From Romanomermis culicivorax (lineage: Eukaryota > Nematoda > Enoplea > Mermithida > Mermithidae), in assembly GCA_963922205.1 (NCBI GenBank), contig CAWUHX010000014.1, forward strand, positions 866,001-930,000: DNA of 64,000 nucleotides. The letters are read 5' to 3'. Positions 11,571-23,671 of this stretch are shown in pieces. Position numbers and translations under genes: made by a program. How positions within the stretch are numbered: the first letter of the stretch is position 1; every line of letters starts with the position of its first letter. The notes below the pieces were generated by a model, which searched no databases, was not told where the DNA came from, and worked only from the letters and a program-made list of their open reading frames with translations.

Positions 11571-12057
11571 TGTTGTAGTGTGTTTCCGCTGATTTTGTCA
11601 TATTTTGTCAAACTGCGAATGAGGCCCGCAAGTGCCAAGTGGAGTGAGCGACGCGGACCATCAACAGTCGTCTTACTGTAGCGCACGCCGGTACGCCTGC
11701 ACTGGCTCTCCCATTGTGTATTATCTTTTTATGTTTTTGATAAAGTGATTTGTTTTCTTCCCAGTGCGTGGGAGTGAATTGTTTTGTATTCTCATCTTGT
11801 TTCGTTTGTAAGTAAGTGTTTTTCGATCACGTAAGACAAAATTAGAAAGACCTCTCCTTTCCGGTTTATATTTAATTTGGGAGACAATTAAGGAACTGTC
11901 TTTTCCTTGATTGGTGGGGTATTTGTGTCGGGTTTAAGTACAATTAATTAAGTTAATCGGGTAAGCATGGGCGTGGGAAATATGTACATTAAGGGCGAAC
12001 CCTGGGATCCCAATCCTGCCTAACTCATCAACCGCCGACTTATTTTCAAATACAACA
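11571..12057 (+). mobile_element. Solo LTR of the gypsy element LTR-A family
   Basis: The 487-bp segment starts TGTTGTA and ends TACAACA, perfect inverted termini, and is flanked by the 4-bp duplication CAAA (11567-11570 and 12058-12061). It is homologous through most of its length to the LTR at 44897-45467 (minus): shared strings include AGGCCCGCA, TCTTACTGTAGCGCAC, GACAATTAAGGAA and GGGATCCCAATCCTGCC. No internal sequence adjoins it, so the original insertion was reduced to one LTR by recombination. Confidence 0.9.
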
Positions 12058-12061
12058 CAAA

Positions 12062-13181
12062 GAAGAAAGTAAAAGATTTGATGCCCGAAGATTGCGATAA
12101 AACTTTCATTGCCAGAAAGTTTAGGGTTTTCGTACTGTAATCTATGCTTAATTGAAAAACTCAAGATTGAACAATCCTAGAGCAAATATAGTACACAAAA
12201 CCTGCGTTATTCAAGTGCAATCAGTGTCGTGGTTCGGTAAACTTGTACCATAAAACCGTGAAGAAAGGATGTACCCAAAAAGGCGAACGGTGCTGACCTT
12301 CATAACTTTCGACCTGGTAAAGCTCTTTTAATGCGGTTGCCGCCGTCGATAGGCAAAACATCTAGCAAAAAAACTGAAAAGTTTCAGCTAAATTACTCGA
12401 ATATTGACAGACTAGAATTAAAAAATCAAAGGTCAATTTTTTGCAAATAATAAAAAATGACAAAAATCAATACGTTTTACAACAGAAAGAGTAAAATAGA
12501 TGCAGTTATAATTACCATTTAACAGCTGAAAACTATAAGAGTTTCAATGTGTCATTCTTTCCATTTCACCATTGATTTTGATCGTTTTTTGGACTGATCA
12601 ATGATAGAATTAATTTTGCTTTTTTCCAGATTCAAAACAAAAGATCTTGATTTTCGCCAAATTCTGTGAGGATAAAGCAAGAAGCAGATAAATCTAAATT
12701 ACGTGTAAATTACAAATCTGGATGATTTTATAGCATTATTGTGTGTAAACGGCTTTGCAAAACTTTTTCCCAATAGGACAATGGTAATCTTGATTTCACA
12801 ATTTTTAATCTTTGAAAAATGACTACTTTTGCAAAATCGTTGTTCATTCTGAAATCATAAAAGAAATGAAAATAAAGCTTTATCCTTACAACAGAGACAA
12901 ACAGGGAATTCTAATGCACCAATTCATATTGAAAAAGCTTAATCCAACCAAGAGTTATGAAGCACTGTTCGCCTTTTTTGGCTCACACTTTAGAGCACGA
13001 CTCTATGTTCTGCTTCGAATTCTTGTAGATAATGAAACTGTAAAACCAGTATGCTTCATATATATGGCGATTCTGCTAATAATGCATCATACAGGTAGTT
13101 TTTGATCCCACATCGGCCATCAGTCTGACGATTTTTGAGTAATTTTATGCTCGTCCTTCATTTCATAAATTACAAACTGTA
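12062..13181. other. Intergenic, nothing recognised
   Basis: A plus-strand reading frame of 97 codons (12812-13105) has no family motif, and its hydrophobic end looks accidental. It ends 77 bases before the gene D exons and I see no splice link between them. Confidence 0.4.
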
Positions 13182-13437
13182 GGTTTTTCATTTCAATCAA
13201 AAATAATCCATCTTTCACCACAATGCAAAAAATTTACGAAGATTATTCTAAGCGGGTCACTGCCCGGAACGTGATGGAAATATATGACTGATTCATCGAA
13301 ATCTGCAATGATAATGAATCAAGTGAGGACGCGCATTCTTCCTAGATATTTCTAAGGTTTGTCATTTCTAAGATGAATCGGCTCCCGATGAAGCACACAA
13401 ACAAACTCTCATAGACGGTGTTCCCAAGGCCCGATGA
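13182..13437 (+). pseudogene. Gene D: last two exons of a secreted two-cysteine paralogue
   Basis: Two exons, 13182-13322 and 13373-13437, match exons 4 and 5 of genes A and B, with a 50-bp GTGAGG..TCTAAG intron and the same phases. Shared features are the TMQKIY stretch, a cysteine at the matching position (EIC against RFC and YYC), and a tail ESAPDEAHK against EPAPEEKH. The usual acceptor site is lost (AA in place of AG at 13194-13195), but an AG at 13180-13181 restores the frame with a few extra codons. One in-frame TGA (13289-13291) lies just before the cysteine. No exons 1-3 were found upstream, so this is a partial, probably dead copy. Confidence 0.7.
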
Positions 13438-14055
13438 ATGCATATGAAAAAGACATTGGTGCAAAGAATCAGTCTTTTATTTTTTTCTGTGTTCAATTTT
13501 CAATTCGGTCATTGGAAATAAATATAGTGCAATCTGATGGGGGTGTTCTTTGGTAGTAGAAAAACATAAGGTCACCAGATATAAAAATAAGTTCATGCTC
13601 TGTATTCAATTGGATATCAAGATATTTTGTTAGCTAACTGTATATCCTAGAGGATTCCATGTGTGTTAAGTCCGAAACATTGATGCCCATTTGAATTCCA
13701 GATGTTCTTATATCTGTCAAACTGACGCTTGGTCAAAAAAGCGGCTAGGTAGATGTATGCATATGGTGAGTTCAGAAACCCATATTTTTTATGAGATTCA
13801 AGTGTCTGAAAAGTGAGTGCAAATGCACAGCCTGGTACGTCTGGTAATTTCATACTGTCAGGTGCATCAGCTGTTGACCATCTGGTCTACAATAATTCAT
13901 TCCGATAGTTTTATGCTTTGTCCAGCAGTCGGTTTGCCCGCTCGTTCTCGGAAAAAAATTTAAAAGCGCCTGAGGTGATAGCCTCTATTGATCTAACAGG
14001 TTTACTTTATTTTTTCCAAAAATTTTTGTTCGAGACTCATTTTTTCATGGTACCG
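13438..14055. other. Intergenic, nothing recognised
   Basis: No gene or repeat recognised; an AATAAA at about 13517 could have served gene D. Confidence 0.4.
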
Positions 14056-14230
14056 AGATATTAGAGCATGGGAAAATAGAGCGCGGACATTGGAGCATGG
14101 ACATTAGAGTGCAGGGACATAAGAGCGCAGGACAATAGAGCGCAGCGACATTAGAGCGCAGGACAATAGAGCGCAGACAATAGCGGGTAGGACAATAGAG
14201 CGCGGACGTTAGGGACAATATAGTTGCGGA
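14056..14230. repeat. Word-repeat array (GGACAATAGAGCGCA), first block
   Basis: About eleven degenerate units of 14-16 bp, such as GGACAATAGAGCGCAG and GGACATTAGAGCGCA. The core ACAATAGAGCGC is close to the core of the arrays at 31353-31686 and 9286-9500. Confidence 0.8.
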
Positions 14231-14567
14231 TGCAAGGGCGGGGGCGGTCGAACCCCCTAAACTCATGGTCTAAAAATAAAAATTACCAAAATAATGTTTA
14301 AAAGCAAATTATCAGAAATCTACAGAACTTAGTTAAATTCTGTAGCCAAAATTAAGTTTGTTCGAATTTTTTCTTTGTTTATCTATTCAATATTTTTTTG
14401 CCAGTTGCCTCATTGTTTCGTCCTTATTGTCATTCTGTCTTATCTAGAAAAAATTTCAAGGAGAAAAAGAAAAAATCGTTTGCATGTCGATGCAAATCAT
14501 TCAACAAAAAATTAAAAATTGTAAATAAAAAATTTCCGCTCCTCCCCCGAAATAATTTTTGTGTTGA
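14231..14567. other. Sequence between word arrays, nothing recognised
   Basis: AT-rich, no gene. It may be the interior of a foldback element whose ends are the arrays on either side. Confidence 0.35.
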
Positions 14568-15137
14568 ACACTGAGACAATAGAGCGCAGGACAATAACGG
14601 ACAGGCGCAATAGAAATCAAGGACATTAGAGTGCAGGACGGTAGAGCATGAATAGTAAGATAACAGAGACGTTATAGCGAAGGACAATAGAGCACAGAAA
14701 AATTAGATCAGAGCAAAATTAAAAAAACTAAAATAAAATAATCAGAAAAGTAACTACATTTCAGCCCAAAAATACTTTCTTCAATTTTTTTCGTGTCACT
14801 GAAGACGTTCAGGTCAAAGCCGAAGCATTTTTCCACCATGGAGTATCTTGACAAAAGTTGCGAAAAAATCGCAGATATTTGACCTTTTTGAATAAAATTG
14901 TTTCATTTTGCTATTTTCGAATTTATCTTGAATTTCTAACTCGCATTCAAAATAACACACGCGATTATTTTGTCAGCTTTTCAAATAAAGCTGCTTGCTC
15001 AGTATTCTTTTTTCATGTTCGGAAGCAATTTAAAAATCGCATTCATTGCAGATCACGGAAAGTGTGTTAAAATTTTTTCGAACCTAAAGATGCGCCCTAA
15101 TGTCCCTGCTCCCTATTGCCCTGCGCTCTAATGTCGG
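14568..15137. mobile_element. Foldback-like element bounded by GAGCGC word arrays
   Basis: Words of the type GGACAATAGAGCGCA occur in direct orientation at 14568-14700 and in reverse orientation at 15083-15137 (TGCGCTCTAATGTC and CCCTGCTCC-type units). This gives a 570-bp segment with unequal inverted ends. The interior is AT-rich and non-coding. Boundaries are approximate and no target duplication was identified. Confidence 0.5.
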
Positions 15138-15375
15138 GTCACGTTTTTTTCTATATTCTGGACACATTTTTCAATGTTTGGGGACACAGTTATAAAATGA
15201 AACATATGGAAAATTGTGTCCAAACATAGTAAAAAACGTGTCCCGAAAACAATGCCTAAGCATTGGGAATCACCAAAAAACGTTTCCCGAGTGCGTAAAA
15301 ACGTCTCAAACAAAATTTTTCGTAGAAATTCTGTGAAAAAATGAATAAAACCACTAAATTCTTAGATTCTATGAC
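15130..15375. repeat. Degenerate GTGTCC word repeat, copy 2
   Basis: Repeats words such as AAAAACGTGTCCCGA and TGGACACATTTTTCA, with AATGCCTAAGCATTGGG matching the palindromic centre of copy 1 at 1549. It is inverted relative to that copy. Confidence 0.55.
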
Positions 15376-15759
15376 CCTCGATCATTTTTTATTTAAATTT
15401 CTTGGAAACATTGTGTTTCAATTTTAACATCTTAGTTGGTCGAGGAACATTGAGGTTTTCTTATCCAATGAAGCTTTGTCGTACTTTCTACATGGAAGTC
15501 GAATTTTACACGTTGAAGCTTTAGGTGTACTTTCTACACAAAAGTCAAATTTTACACATTGAAGTAGGGGTCCACATAACTACTTTCAAAGTCTTTATTA
15601 TGATAAAACCTAACCGGCGACTTTACCTTTTACTTTTAGTAATACTGACTTAAGCTCTAGCTCAACCAAGGTGATCTTAAACTGCGGCTTAGATTTAAGC
15701 TTCAGCCTTAGAGTAATACAGAAGTGGATAAAAGATGACAAAAAAATGAGATTTTTTCA
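15376..15759. other. Intergenic, nothing recognised
   Basis: A near-direct repeat of GTACTTTCTACA...AAGTC..ATTTTACAC.TTGAAG occurs twice between 15480 and 15570; otherwise nothing. Confidence 0.4.
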
Positions 15760-16690
15760 TAATCACTACAGTGTTATCATCTTCTATGTTACCTCCATAG
15801 GAGCATAATCTCGGCATCTAGTGGAACCAAAATTTATATGATAAGCAACTATCTCATTCCTTACTATAGCCTGCTGTTATTAAAATGTTTCTAAATAATA
15901 AAAGTGGAAAGTAAGTAGTATTCCACATTTTCAAAGTTTTCCGATAAGAGTATGCCATATAGCATTGGAAATTCTTGAGCATACTGAATTAACTATTGAC
16001 AAATTCTCGTGTATAGTCTGTTTTTTATAAAATGCTTCCAAGTAGAAAAATGACACTAATCAATACTGTCGTCGAAATCGTCTACATAGAGCTCTTATCG
16101 TGAAATTTATCATTCGAAAAATTGTTAAAGATGAGATCAGTGTGCTCACAAATTTCCAGTCTTATACGATGTGTTGTTTATCAGAAAGTCGTGAAAATTT
16201 GAAATGATACTTGCTTTCCACTTTCATTATTTAGAAGCATTTCAAGAAAAACAGACTATAGAAAATATTAGTCTTTGAGCTCTACGTAAATGATTTCGAA
16301 GTCAATAATAGATTGTGTCAGTTCTCAATTTGGAAGCATTTTAAAATAAACAGACAATAAATCAATAGTGTTAAATATAGCACAGCATGACGTTTATTCA
16401 TTTTCTGAAGAAAAATGAAAAACAGCACAGGCCCTACATCTTGAAAAAATTAGAATAATAAGCAGAACAGCACGTTATGCATCATCTATTGCACTTTGGA
16501 CACCCAGTGTTTCCGCAAAAAAGTGTGTGATTTTTTCAATTATAAGGATCCATCTTAAGGAATGCATATGATCTAAATTGAATAAGATGTGGCATGGCCA
16601 AAACAGTCCTCCCGTGTGTTTGATTTCTGTGTCATATCGCGATAATGTGTTGATTTTTCCAGGATATATCAGAGATGCATCGTTCACTGG
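15760..16690. repeat. Diverged duplicate of 10430-11260
   Basis: The same ordered blocks as the left copy, with extra internal repetition: the AGAAGCATTT(C)AA.AAAACAGAC string appears around 16230 and 16330. It ends with the CGATAATGTGTTGATTTTTCCAGGATATAT block. No supported gene. Confidence 0.6.
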
Positions 16691-17044
16691 TGTCATATGT
16701 GGCGCGATAGCATCAACTTATAATATACTTGGTCCCCAAAATTCATGTCCCTCTCGAAGCCAAAACGGTAGAAGCTAGAACCTTGGGGTTTTTCATAATT
16801 TAGGGCATAGTGGCAAGCTATGGTATACCTGTTGTCATTTCGCCTCTATCTGCAAGTGGTGCTCGGTGGGGCACTAAAAACAAGCAAAAAACGCACTTTT
16901 TAAGCTCAGCAGTCCCACCATGCCCGGCGATCTGTGTCTCATATCCAAGCTCCATAATTCAGCCTAAGCATCTTGGGGGTGCAATCTCATCGCCTCAACT
17001 CAATTGGTCGGTGGTCCAAAGTCCCGGGAACTACGAAATTCGAC
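16691..17044. other. Intergenic, nothing recognised
   Basis: No gene or repeat recognised. Confidence 0.35.
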
Positions 17045-17415
17045 AATTTTGTTATATGGGTTTTCAAAGACGGGAAATTCAATGGATGAGGTCATTTTAC
17101 AAAAAAAAATTATTCCAAGTGTAAACAAACGAATATTCCCGATTTTTTGGTGGAAATGGCTTTCGGCTATGGAGAATTCGATGAATGCAGTCACGCCAGA
17201 CAAAAAACTATTCTGAGTGTAAACAAACGTAGTGGCGCGATTTTTCGAGAAAAGCGCTCATGACCATGGGAAGTCAGTGGACGCTGTAACTTCACACGAA
17301 AAATTGTCAGGTGTGTAAACAAAGATATTCCTAAGATTTTTTAGATTTTGGTCTTCTTGACCATAGGGAATTCAATGGATATGGTCACTTTACACTCTGT
17401 TTACAACGTATTCTA
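17045..17415. repeat. Tandem ~96-bp repeat, about 3.5 units
   Basis: Degenerate units each contain GAATTCAATGGATG.GGTCA, then a run like AAAAAATTATTC, then GAGTGTAAACAAACG. The GTGTAAACAAA words fall at about 17119, 17215 and 17311, giving the ~96-bp spacing. The same unit builds both arms of the foldback at 36106-37345, so this is a detached or half copy of that family. Confidence 0.75.
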
Positions 17416-18104
17416 AGTACTCTGCAGTTTGCACATCTCTTATTTAAACCGAAAGTGAGAATTCGTAGCTTGGATAGTTGCCTAGCTAGAAAAAAGAGTG
17501 GACTAGATTGTTGAAAAATCTACTTTCGTAGTATTGGATTTTCATTCTTTATCGTGAAAAAAAATTTCATATCTGTGGAAAAGTATATTCTACACCTGAG
17601 TGCATCAGCATACCTAGCAACTATTGATGCACATACAGAGTGGGAGAATAAACCCTTCCCCTGAGACCGTGGATACCCCGGCTAGCTTCTGGAAGAAGTC
17701 AATTGATTCCCTTGGACATTTCGAATTCCAAAAACATGAAAAAACACGTTTTTTGACGAGTATTAGTAAAAATTGAATTTTTTTGAAAATCCCTTTTTTG
17801 CTCAACAACTCCCCCCTCGAAGATTCATCCCATGTATTGATACTTCTAATAGTATTTGTGCAGCTCTGAATCGAGGGAGGTGGTTACAGAAAAGGTAGAT
17901 TTATGACCTTCTGAGACAAAAATCAGAAACAAATTTAACTTTTTTCGATGAGAAAGAATGAAAATCCGATATTACAAAAGCGGATTTTTCAAACTTCAAC
18001 CAAAGTTCTCAAAAATCTAGTTCACTCTTCTTTCTAGCTTGACAATTATCTAAGCAAGTATATTGGTTTTTTCTGCCTTATCGGGGCATTTTCTAATAAA
18101 CTAG
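17416..18104. other. Intergenic, nothing recognised
   Basis: The blocks near 17500-17580 and 17940-18010 are inverted versions of one another (GTGGACTAGATTGTTGAAAAATC against a later AAAATCTAGTTCACTC), so a large imperfect hairpin may form. No coding sequence is recognised. Confidence 0.4.
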
Positions 18105-18994
18105 TGATGATATGTATGCTATGCAAAAAAAGATTTTGCATGAAAATCAAATAGGAAATATTCGATGAGAGTAGCATACACCTAGACAGGGTAGGGTTCA
18201 ACAGCGAAGCGGACTCCAGTGTGCAGCAGAAGTTTTGAAAGTGCGGTACACGAAAAAGTTCATTAGATCAGTTATGCTGGCTGTACCTTAGGGCTAAAAA
18301 TTATAGTTCATTTACTTTAACATGACAGATGCAGAGAGCACCAGAAGAAGTAGGTTCGATTCGATGCGCAATTTTCACGGAGTGGAAAGTTTTGTCCTGT
18401 GAAAAAACGAAAAATTTCTTCAAGAAAGCAAGCTTCTTATTCAGTTCTGATTTCCGTAGAATAATATTTAGCGCCTGAGTGTTATTGAGTAAATTCTGAT
18501 CGTATGACGAGGTTATGAGATGAAACTTTGAGCTGTTTTTTTCGTTTCTTGCCATATTGAGACGAACAATTACCTTCCTTCATTACAGTAATAAGCCGTA
18601 GGAGTTTTTCTGTGTCGAACTTACCCTCGTGGGATCACTGCATCGATTACTTAAGAGCGAAATGAGGGCAATATTAAGTAAATTACGTTCAAAGCTGATG
18701 ATTTTTTACCGCTTGTACAATTCCAGTGCAGCAGCACAATGGCAAGAGAACAGGCGATGAAGTCCAAACCTTTGGTTCTTTTCTGGCATTAATGCATTTT
18801 GGGTAGCATTTTTAACACCTTTTCTAAGAAAAGTCTAAAAGAATATCGGATTCTCCATGCAAAATAACCTCTCCAATTGCTATTCTCCTCGCAACAAAGG
18901 GGCCCTAGAGCCCTGACCTCAGAAATCCCCTTTGGATAGTTCTATGCAGAGCCACGCCTTCGATTGGCTATTTTCAGAAATTTTTATCCTGTGA

Positions 18995-19195
18995 TGTGGT
19001 GCCCCCTTGATTTTTCTCAAGATTTGATCTTGATTAATTTCCTAGATTGAATATTGATTTTTCTTCAAGATTAGATCTTGATTTGATTCAAAATGCGATT
19101 TTTGAAGATGAGATTTCGGTTTTTTTGAGATGACATCTTGATTTTTCAACGGGGAATGTTGATTTTTTTTCAAGATTATCTTGAGAAAGTGCGAT
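18995..19195. repeat. AAGAT/ATCTT word array, copy 1
   Basis: Degenerate units around TTTTTCTCAAGATTTGATC and TTCAAGATTAGATCTTGATT. Each unit holds partly palindromic AAGAT..ATCTT words. Equivalent arrays lie at 33055-33117, 33755-33862 and 34195-34350. Confidence 0.65.
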
Positions 19196-20009
19196 CTACG
19201 TTGAAAAAAATTGTGATGCATTAAAGAAAGTCGGACATCAAAAAAAAACTCTCACATCTTGATCTTCAATTGCAGTGTGTATTGAAATGTATGCGATACG
19301 ACTTGACAAATGATGTGCGTCATGTTTTAAGCTGACAATTTTTTCCAATAGTCCTTCTCGTATTCCGTAGGTTTTCTGTTTAATTACATTTACGTCTTTC
19401 TCTCTTTCCAGGCTTTTTTCATCGTCTCTCTGCTATTTCTTTCCAATTTCATCATCCTCTATCTTTTGATGGGTAGCTAAAGACCTCGATTTCATCAAAA
19501 CTTCGGGAACATCTTATGCCAAAAAATATTTTTGATAAAAGCTTGTAACGAAAATACTGCGGAAAAATCATTTGAAAAAACGTCTGCCCTCGGCCGTCCC
19601 TATAATCAAAAATGTAGAAAAAAATAAAAAGACAAAATTTCACGAAATTTATAAATCGAAAAAATCACAAATAATAAAAGCCTGAATTTTCTAAACAATA
19701 AGAAAAGCCTTGTCAACTACAAATTTCTTGACTGCTCTTCGTGTAAGTCGTCAAGTTTGGCTATTTTGGATAACCTTGGAATAGACTTCGTCCATCCCTA
19801 ACACCTTTTTCGAAATCGAGTATGATATTGGAGCCATGAAGTGTCTACGTGGGCATGCACCCATCTTGTACACTTCAATTTCAAGGCACTGATAGGCAAG
19901 CCCTGCATATGCTATAGTGAAAAACGTTCTCACTCTATATAAAATCAAAAACGAATCATGTGCATGAGAGTTTCATAGGGTTCGAGCAGAGCAAATATTC
20001 TTTGTCTGG

Positions 20010-20257
20010 CAGACCTTATGCAGGCTTTTGCTGAAAAAGTTTCTACAGTATACAAAATCAAAAGCGATGATAGCATATCGTTCGATACAAGCAAACAGTT
20101 TTTATGCATGTATTTCACTTAACTGAGCAGTTTTGTGCCATGCCTTATGTCAACATATGCAAAAAATTTGCTAGTTATATAACTGATTTTAATTTTCATG
20201 CACTAACTCATATTTTATCATTTTCGTAGCGTTTGATTTGGCAATAGTCAATCGAAA
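20010..20257 (+). promoter_or_regulatory. Conserved upstream region of gene B
   Basis: Aligns with the regions before genes A and C. The core at 20091-20130 reads AAACAGTTTTTATGCATG, then CACTTAACTGAGCAG. A palindromic AGTTATATAACT at 20173-20184 contains a TATA-like element, 74-85 bp before the start codon. Confidence 0.5.
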
Positions 20258-23200
20258 ATGCGTTCTTGTATAATGATTGCAGCAACGATCATTGCTTTGA
20301 CGGTATAATTTGCAAGAATTTCATCTTCACATTTATCATATGATTCTGTTTTAATTTAGGCTACATGCGCCTATTCAGTACCCGTTTCTAGTGGTAAGCT
20401 CCTATTATAATGTGCATAACTTGGAAAATTTCGGCTTTTCTGTCACGCTTACTAGATTCAGGAGTAGAACTATATCACACATCCAGCAGATGTAAATACT
20501 GCGGGTAGTCAGACAACTGAAGAGGGTTGATAGAGTTATTTCTGTATTGTTTTTTAATCGAAAAGGCCTGATGTTTTGAAATGTTTTTAGTCATTTATGT
20601 GAGCAATAATTACCCATAGGTTCATATCTTTATTTTTTTCATTTTTTTCTCCACTATTTTCAAAATTTCGCCTCAATGATCGATTTCATAGAATAGTGAA
20701 ATTCAAATCTGTTGGAATTCAGTCAAGAATTAGTTTGGAGTCAGTATCTATTAAAGACTCCATGTGCATGTGGGCTTACACCTGGACTAACTAATTGACA
20801 TTCTTGGAAATACTCCTCCATTCTGTTTTTAATAATTGGATTGTTCCAGATAACTACAACCACCAGGAAAATGTAGAAAAAACCGCTACAGTTGAAGAAG
20901 AATTGGAGAAAGGTCGCGAAGCATGTAATAAGGATTTCATTGAGAGTAAGTTTGAACAAGTATGCTCGTCGATATGTGTCTGCTGATCTGCCTATAAATA
21001 TACTGTACGGTGCCAAAAAACGATAGGTCTAGAAAAGCTATCATTTTCAATCCAATTCAACTAGTGTCAATTTTTATCCACCTATGTAGCTCGTTCAGAA
21101 TAGCCCTCCATTTTTGAATTCGACTACAAAATTCAATATGTAGAACGGGTTGCGGTATACAGTAAGAAAATGCTTTTCGATGCAGCTTTGAAAAAAGTCT
21201 AAAATTGTTTGTCAGAATTGTCTATTATTTTACTGTCCAATGTCCGCTGCAGATGAAATTCATGAATTCAACAGTTCTGAAAGCTCTAGTTTACGAACTG
21301 CAGTGCACGGCGATGGTTGCCTACCAGAAGAAAAATGACCATAGTGAATAGTGGTACACGTTTTTTGAGTGCATTTTGCGCACTGCTCATCACAGAACAC
21401 CACCTATTCAAGGGCGCCATTTATCCAAATTTCGTACTTCTACGTGTTCCGTTTTAATTAGATCTTGTTTTTAATTTTTTTTGTAGAATTTCAATTAGTA
21501 GTATTCCAACATCAAAAAGCACAAATGCTTTGTCAGAATACAAACCCAACAAGTTTTTAACAAATTTTTTTTCAACAACATAATCATCGAAAACAATTTG
21601 CGGAATCAACTTTTCTGACTGCATGAGTCTGTTCTCTTTAGATAATAAACATCTTCCATCACAGCACAGTAATTTTCTTAGAAACATGTTATCATCTTCT
21701 GTTCCAACATGAATTAAGGATAAATATGAATTTCGTGAACAGCAAACGATTTAATCAAAGCAGCGTTGTTTTATTTTTTATGTTGTAAAAGGTGTGCTGT
21801 TTGTTAGAAGACGCCATTTATTTGAGGGCGTCTTTCAATTCGAATAAAAATTATGTGCTCAAGTGGGAGACGTAGATATATATGTAGATTTTTATATTGA
21901 GAGCAGTCTTTTTTGAAGTTGATAAAAAAATTATTCACTGTCTCCTAATTGCACAAAAAAAATTTTCACTTGCTATACTAAAGGTCTGAATTCGACACCA
22001 CATTTTTGTAATCTCAACTCCCACAAGGTGGAATAGTAATGGAATAGTTTTTTGACAAACGATTCGTTGAATAATGCAGGAGTAGAATAAGTTTTGAATA
22101 ATTGGGTTTAAGTCAAGTACATTAACTGAATGTTTAAGTGAATTTTGGGGGATCAAACATCATGGCAATGTCTGCAGAGATTCTCAAATGAAAAACACAG
22201 ATCATGAGGCCAATAATGCAGGCAGCTGTGGATGTTGGATGAGACTGACCTTTGGGTAAATACAAATGTAGTTGCAACCGTTCAACCACACCCTCGCAAA
22301 ACCAATGACGACTGATAACTCTCTGCAGACTATCGGTTACCTAAGCAGAGAACTTCACCGCAGAACACTTTGACGTCTGCAATAGAAGTTTCAACCCCGG
22401 TTCCTACTCTCCTAATTTTCTGAGATCTTTCCCCTATGCTCACGAAACAGAACGTGGCGAGCTTGTAATGTGAATACACAACATCGTTTGACGATACAAT
22501 GAACAAAAAAATTAGATGGCACACACATTAAATTCTCCGAGAAGCAACAATAAATGTTTACGAAGAACACGTAGACAGTGGCCACAAGGCGTTTTGTAAA
22601 TTGTCATTACTCCAGAAGTAAAACATGTGCACTTACAGTAACTGCAAAAAATGCAAATTCTGTTGAGAATTTCTGGCTATAAGATGGAATCGCTTTATGG
22701 AACATCTGTTGATGCTGTCACATTAGTAAGCATTGTTATAATCTTAACACAAAATCTCAGCTTTTTTCACATCGACACTGGTCAGTGTATTATTATTTCG
22801 AATTTATAATTTATAATCCTTCCAAGTTCTCCTGAGATAGACTTGTTTCTTCAAATTTTCCTGATTCCTCACATCATACATGTAACGGAGCTCCGAAGTC
22901 TGGGGGGCAGTGGGGTTGGAGCACTTTTTTCGGGCCGGGGGCCAGTAATTCCCAAAATTTTGGGGGGAGGGCTCGCTGAAGGAAAAAAAAATCGATTTTT
23001 TCATGAAAATTGTACGAAAACCGGTTCAAAAAGTAGTAATTTTTGTCTAAAAAATGATAAAATATATACTTATGGTGCGAAGCGCCGAGAAAATTGACGT
23101 TTTTGACCATTTTTTGTTCAAAAATTGACATTATTCATGAGAAAAATGACATTTTTCGGTATTTTTCTGACTAAAACTATGGGGGTTCCTAGGGCTACCA

Positions 23201-23626
23201 TATGGCTAGCAATATGATTGGAAAATTTGGGGGGGTCACCCAATGGCTTGTCATATGGTCGACGATTTCTGGGGGGGGGGGGGGTTTCCCATAGCACGTC
23301 CCCACCACAATTACATGCATGCATCACATTCGTCGACTAATATTATGAACGCAAACCTCTTATTTTAGTCAAGGCCAATCCGTCGATTCTCACTATGCAA
23401 AAAATTTACCATGATTATAAGCCAGAAATCGTTTCCCAGAAATATGCGAAATTGTTCAAGAATTATATTCGCTTTTGCAAGGAAGTGTTCGGCTCAAGTA
23501 AGAATGCCGTAACAAACGTCGTAATTTAACATTTCACCCAAATTTATTTTCATTGCAGCTGAACCGGCTCCTGAAGAAAAACATCTACAATCGATCAAAG
23601 ACAGTTTAAAAATGATCAGTTTGTAG
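20258..23626 (+). CDS. Gene B: small secreted two-cysteine protein, 5 exons, 123 aa
   Basis: Exons are 20258-20302, 20360-20393, 20850-20945, 23369-23497 and 23559-23626 (TAG). Introns of 57, 456, 2423 and 61 bp are all GT..AG with phases 0,1,1,1, the same as gene A. The product starts MRSCIMIAATIIA (signal peptide, with SVPVSS near its probable cleavage site). It continues with an acidic stretch TVEEELEKGREAC, then TMQKIYHDY and RFCKEVF, and ends in EPAPEEKH and a short basic tail. The two cysteines match those of gene A. An AATAAA lies at 23666-23671, 40 bases past the stop. The mature product is about 100 aa, presumably secreted, family unrecognised. Intact splice sites and frame argue for a working gene. 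Confidence 0.85.
20946..23368. other. Large third intron of gene B (2.4 kb)
   Basis: No gene is recognised inside. A repeated string GCGCCATTTAT/ACGCCATTTAT with GGGCG near it appears at about 21412 and 21806. The segment 22860-23290 is unusually G-rich on the plus strand, with runs such as GGGGGG at 22960 and an uninterrupted G run of about 15 at 23271-23285. Several ATTGACATTT/AAATGACATTT words near 23090-23160 suggest a degenerate repeat. Confidence 0.55.
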
Positions 23627-23671
23627 CAAAATTATCCCTATAATCTGTAAATAATTTCCTACATAAATAAA

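Larger units (their letters stand above)
18105..21000 (+). repeat. Segmental duplication, copy 1 (carries gene B exons 1-3)
   Basis: Blocks in the same order recur at about 30680-30880 and 32330-36085. They include GATATGTATGCTAT with TTCGATGAGAGTAGCATA, GCAGAGAGCACCA with CGCAATTTTCAC, the AAGAT/ATCTT word array, a stretch with GGAGCCATGAAGTGTCTACGT, and the gene B/C promoter and exons. Similarity is strongest from 19790 to 20300. The right copy has gained an LTR and other insertions. Confidence 0.8.

Noticed and set aside
12812..13105. 97-codon frame as the missing 5' part of gene D
   Set aside because: No similarity to exons 1-3 of A, B or C, and no matching donor and phase.
14045..14266. 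Regular short repeats resembling a CRISPR array
   Set aside because: Units are adjacent and degenerate with no unique spacers, in a eukaryotic setting.
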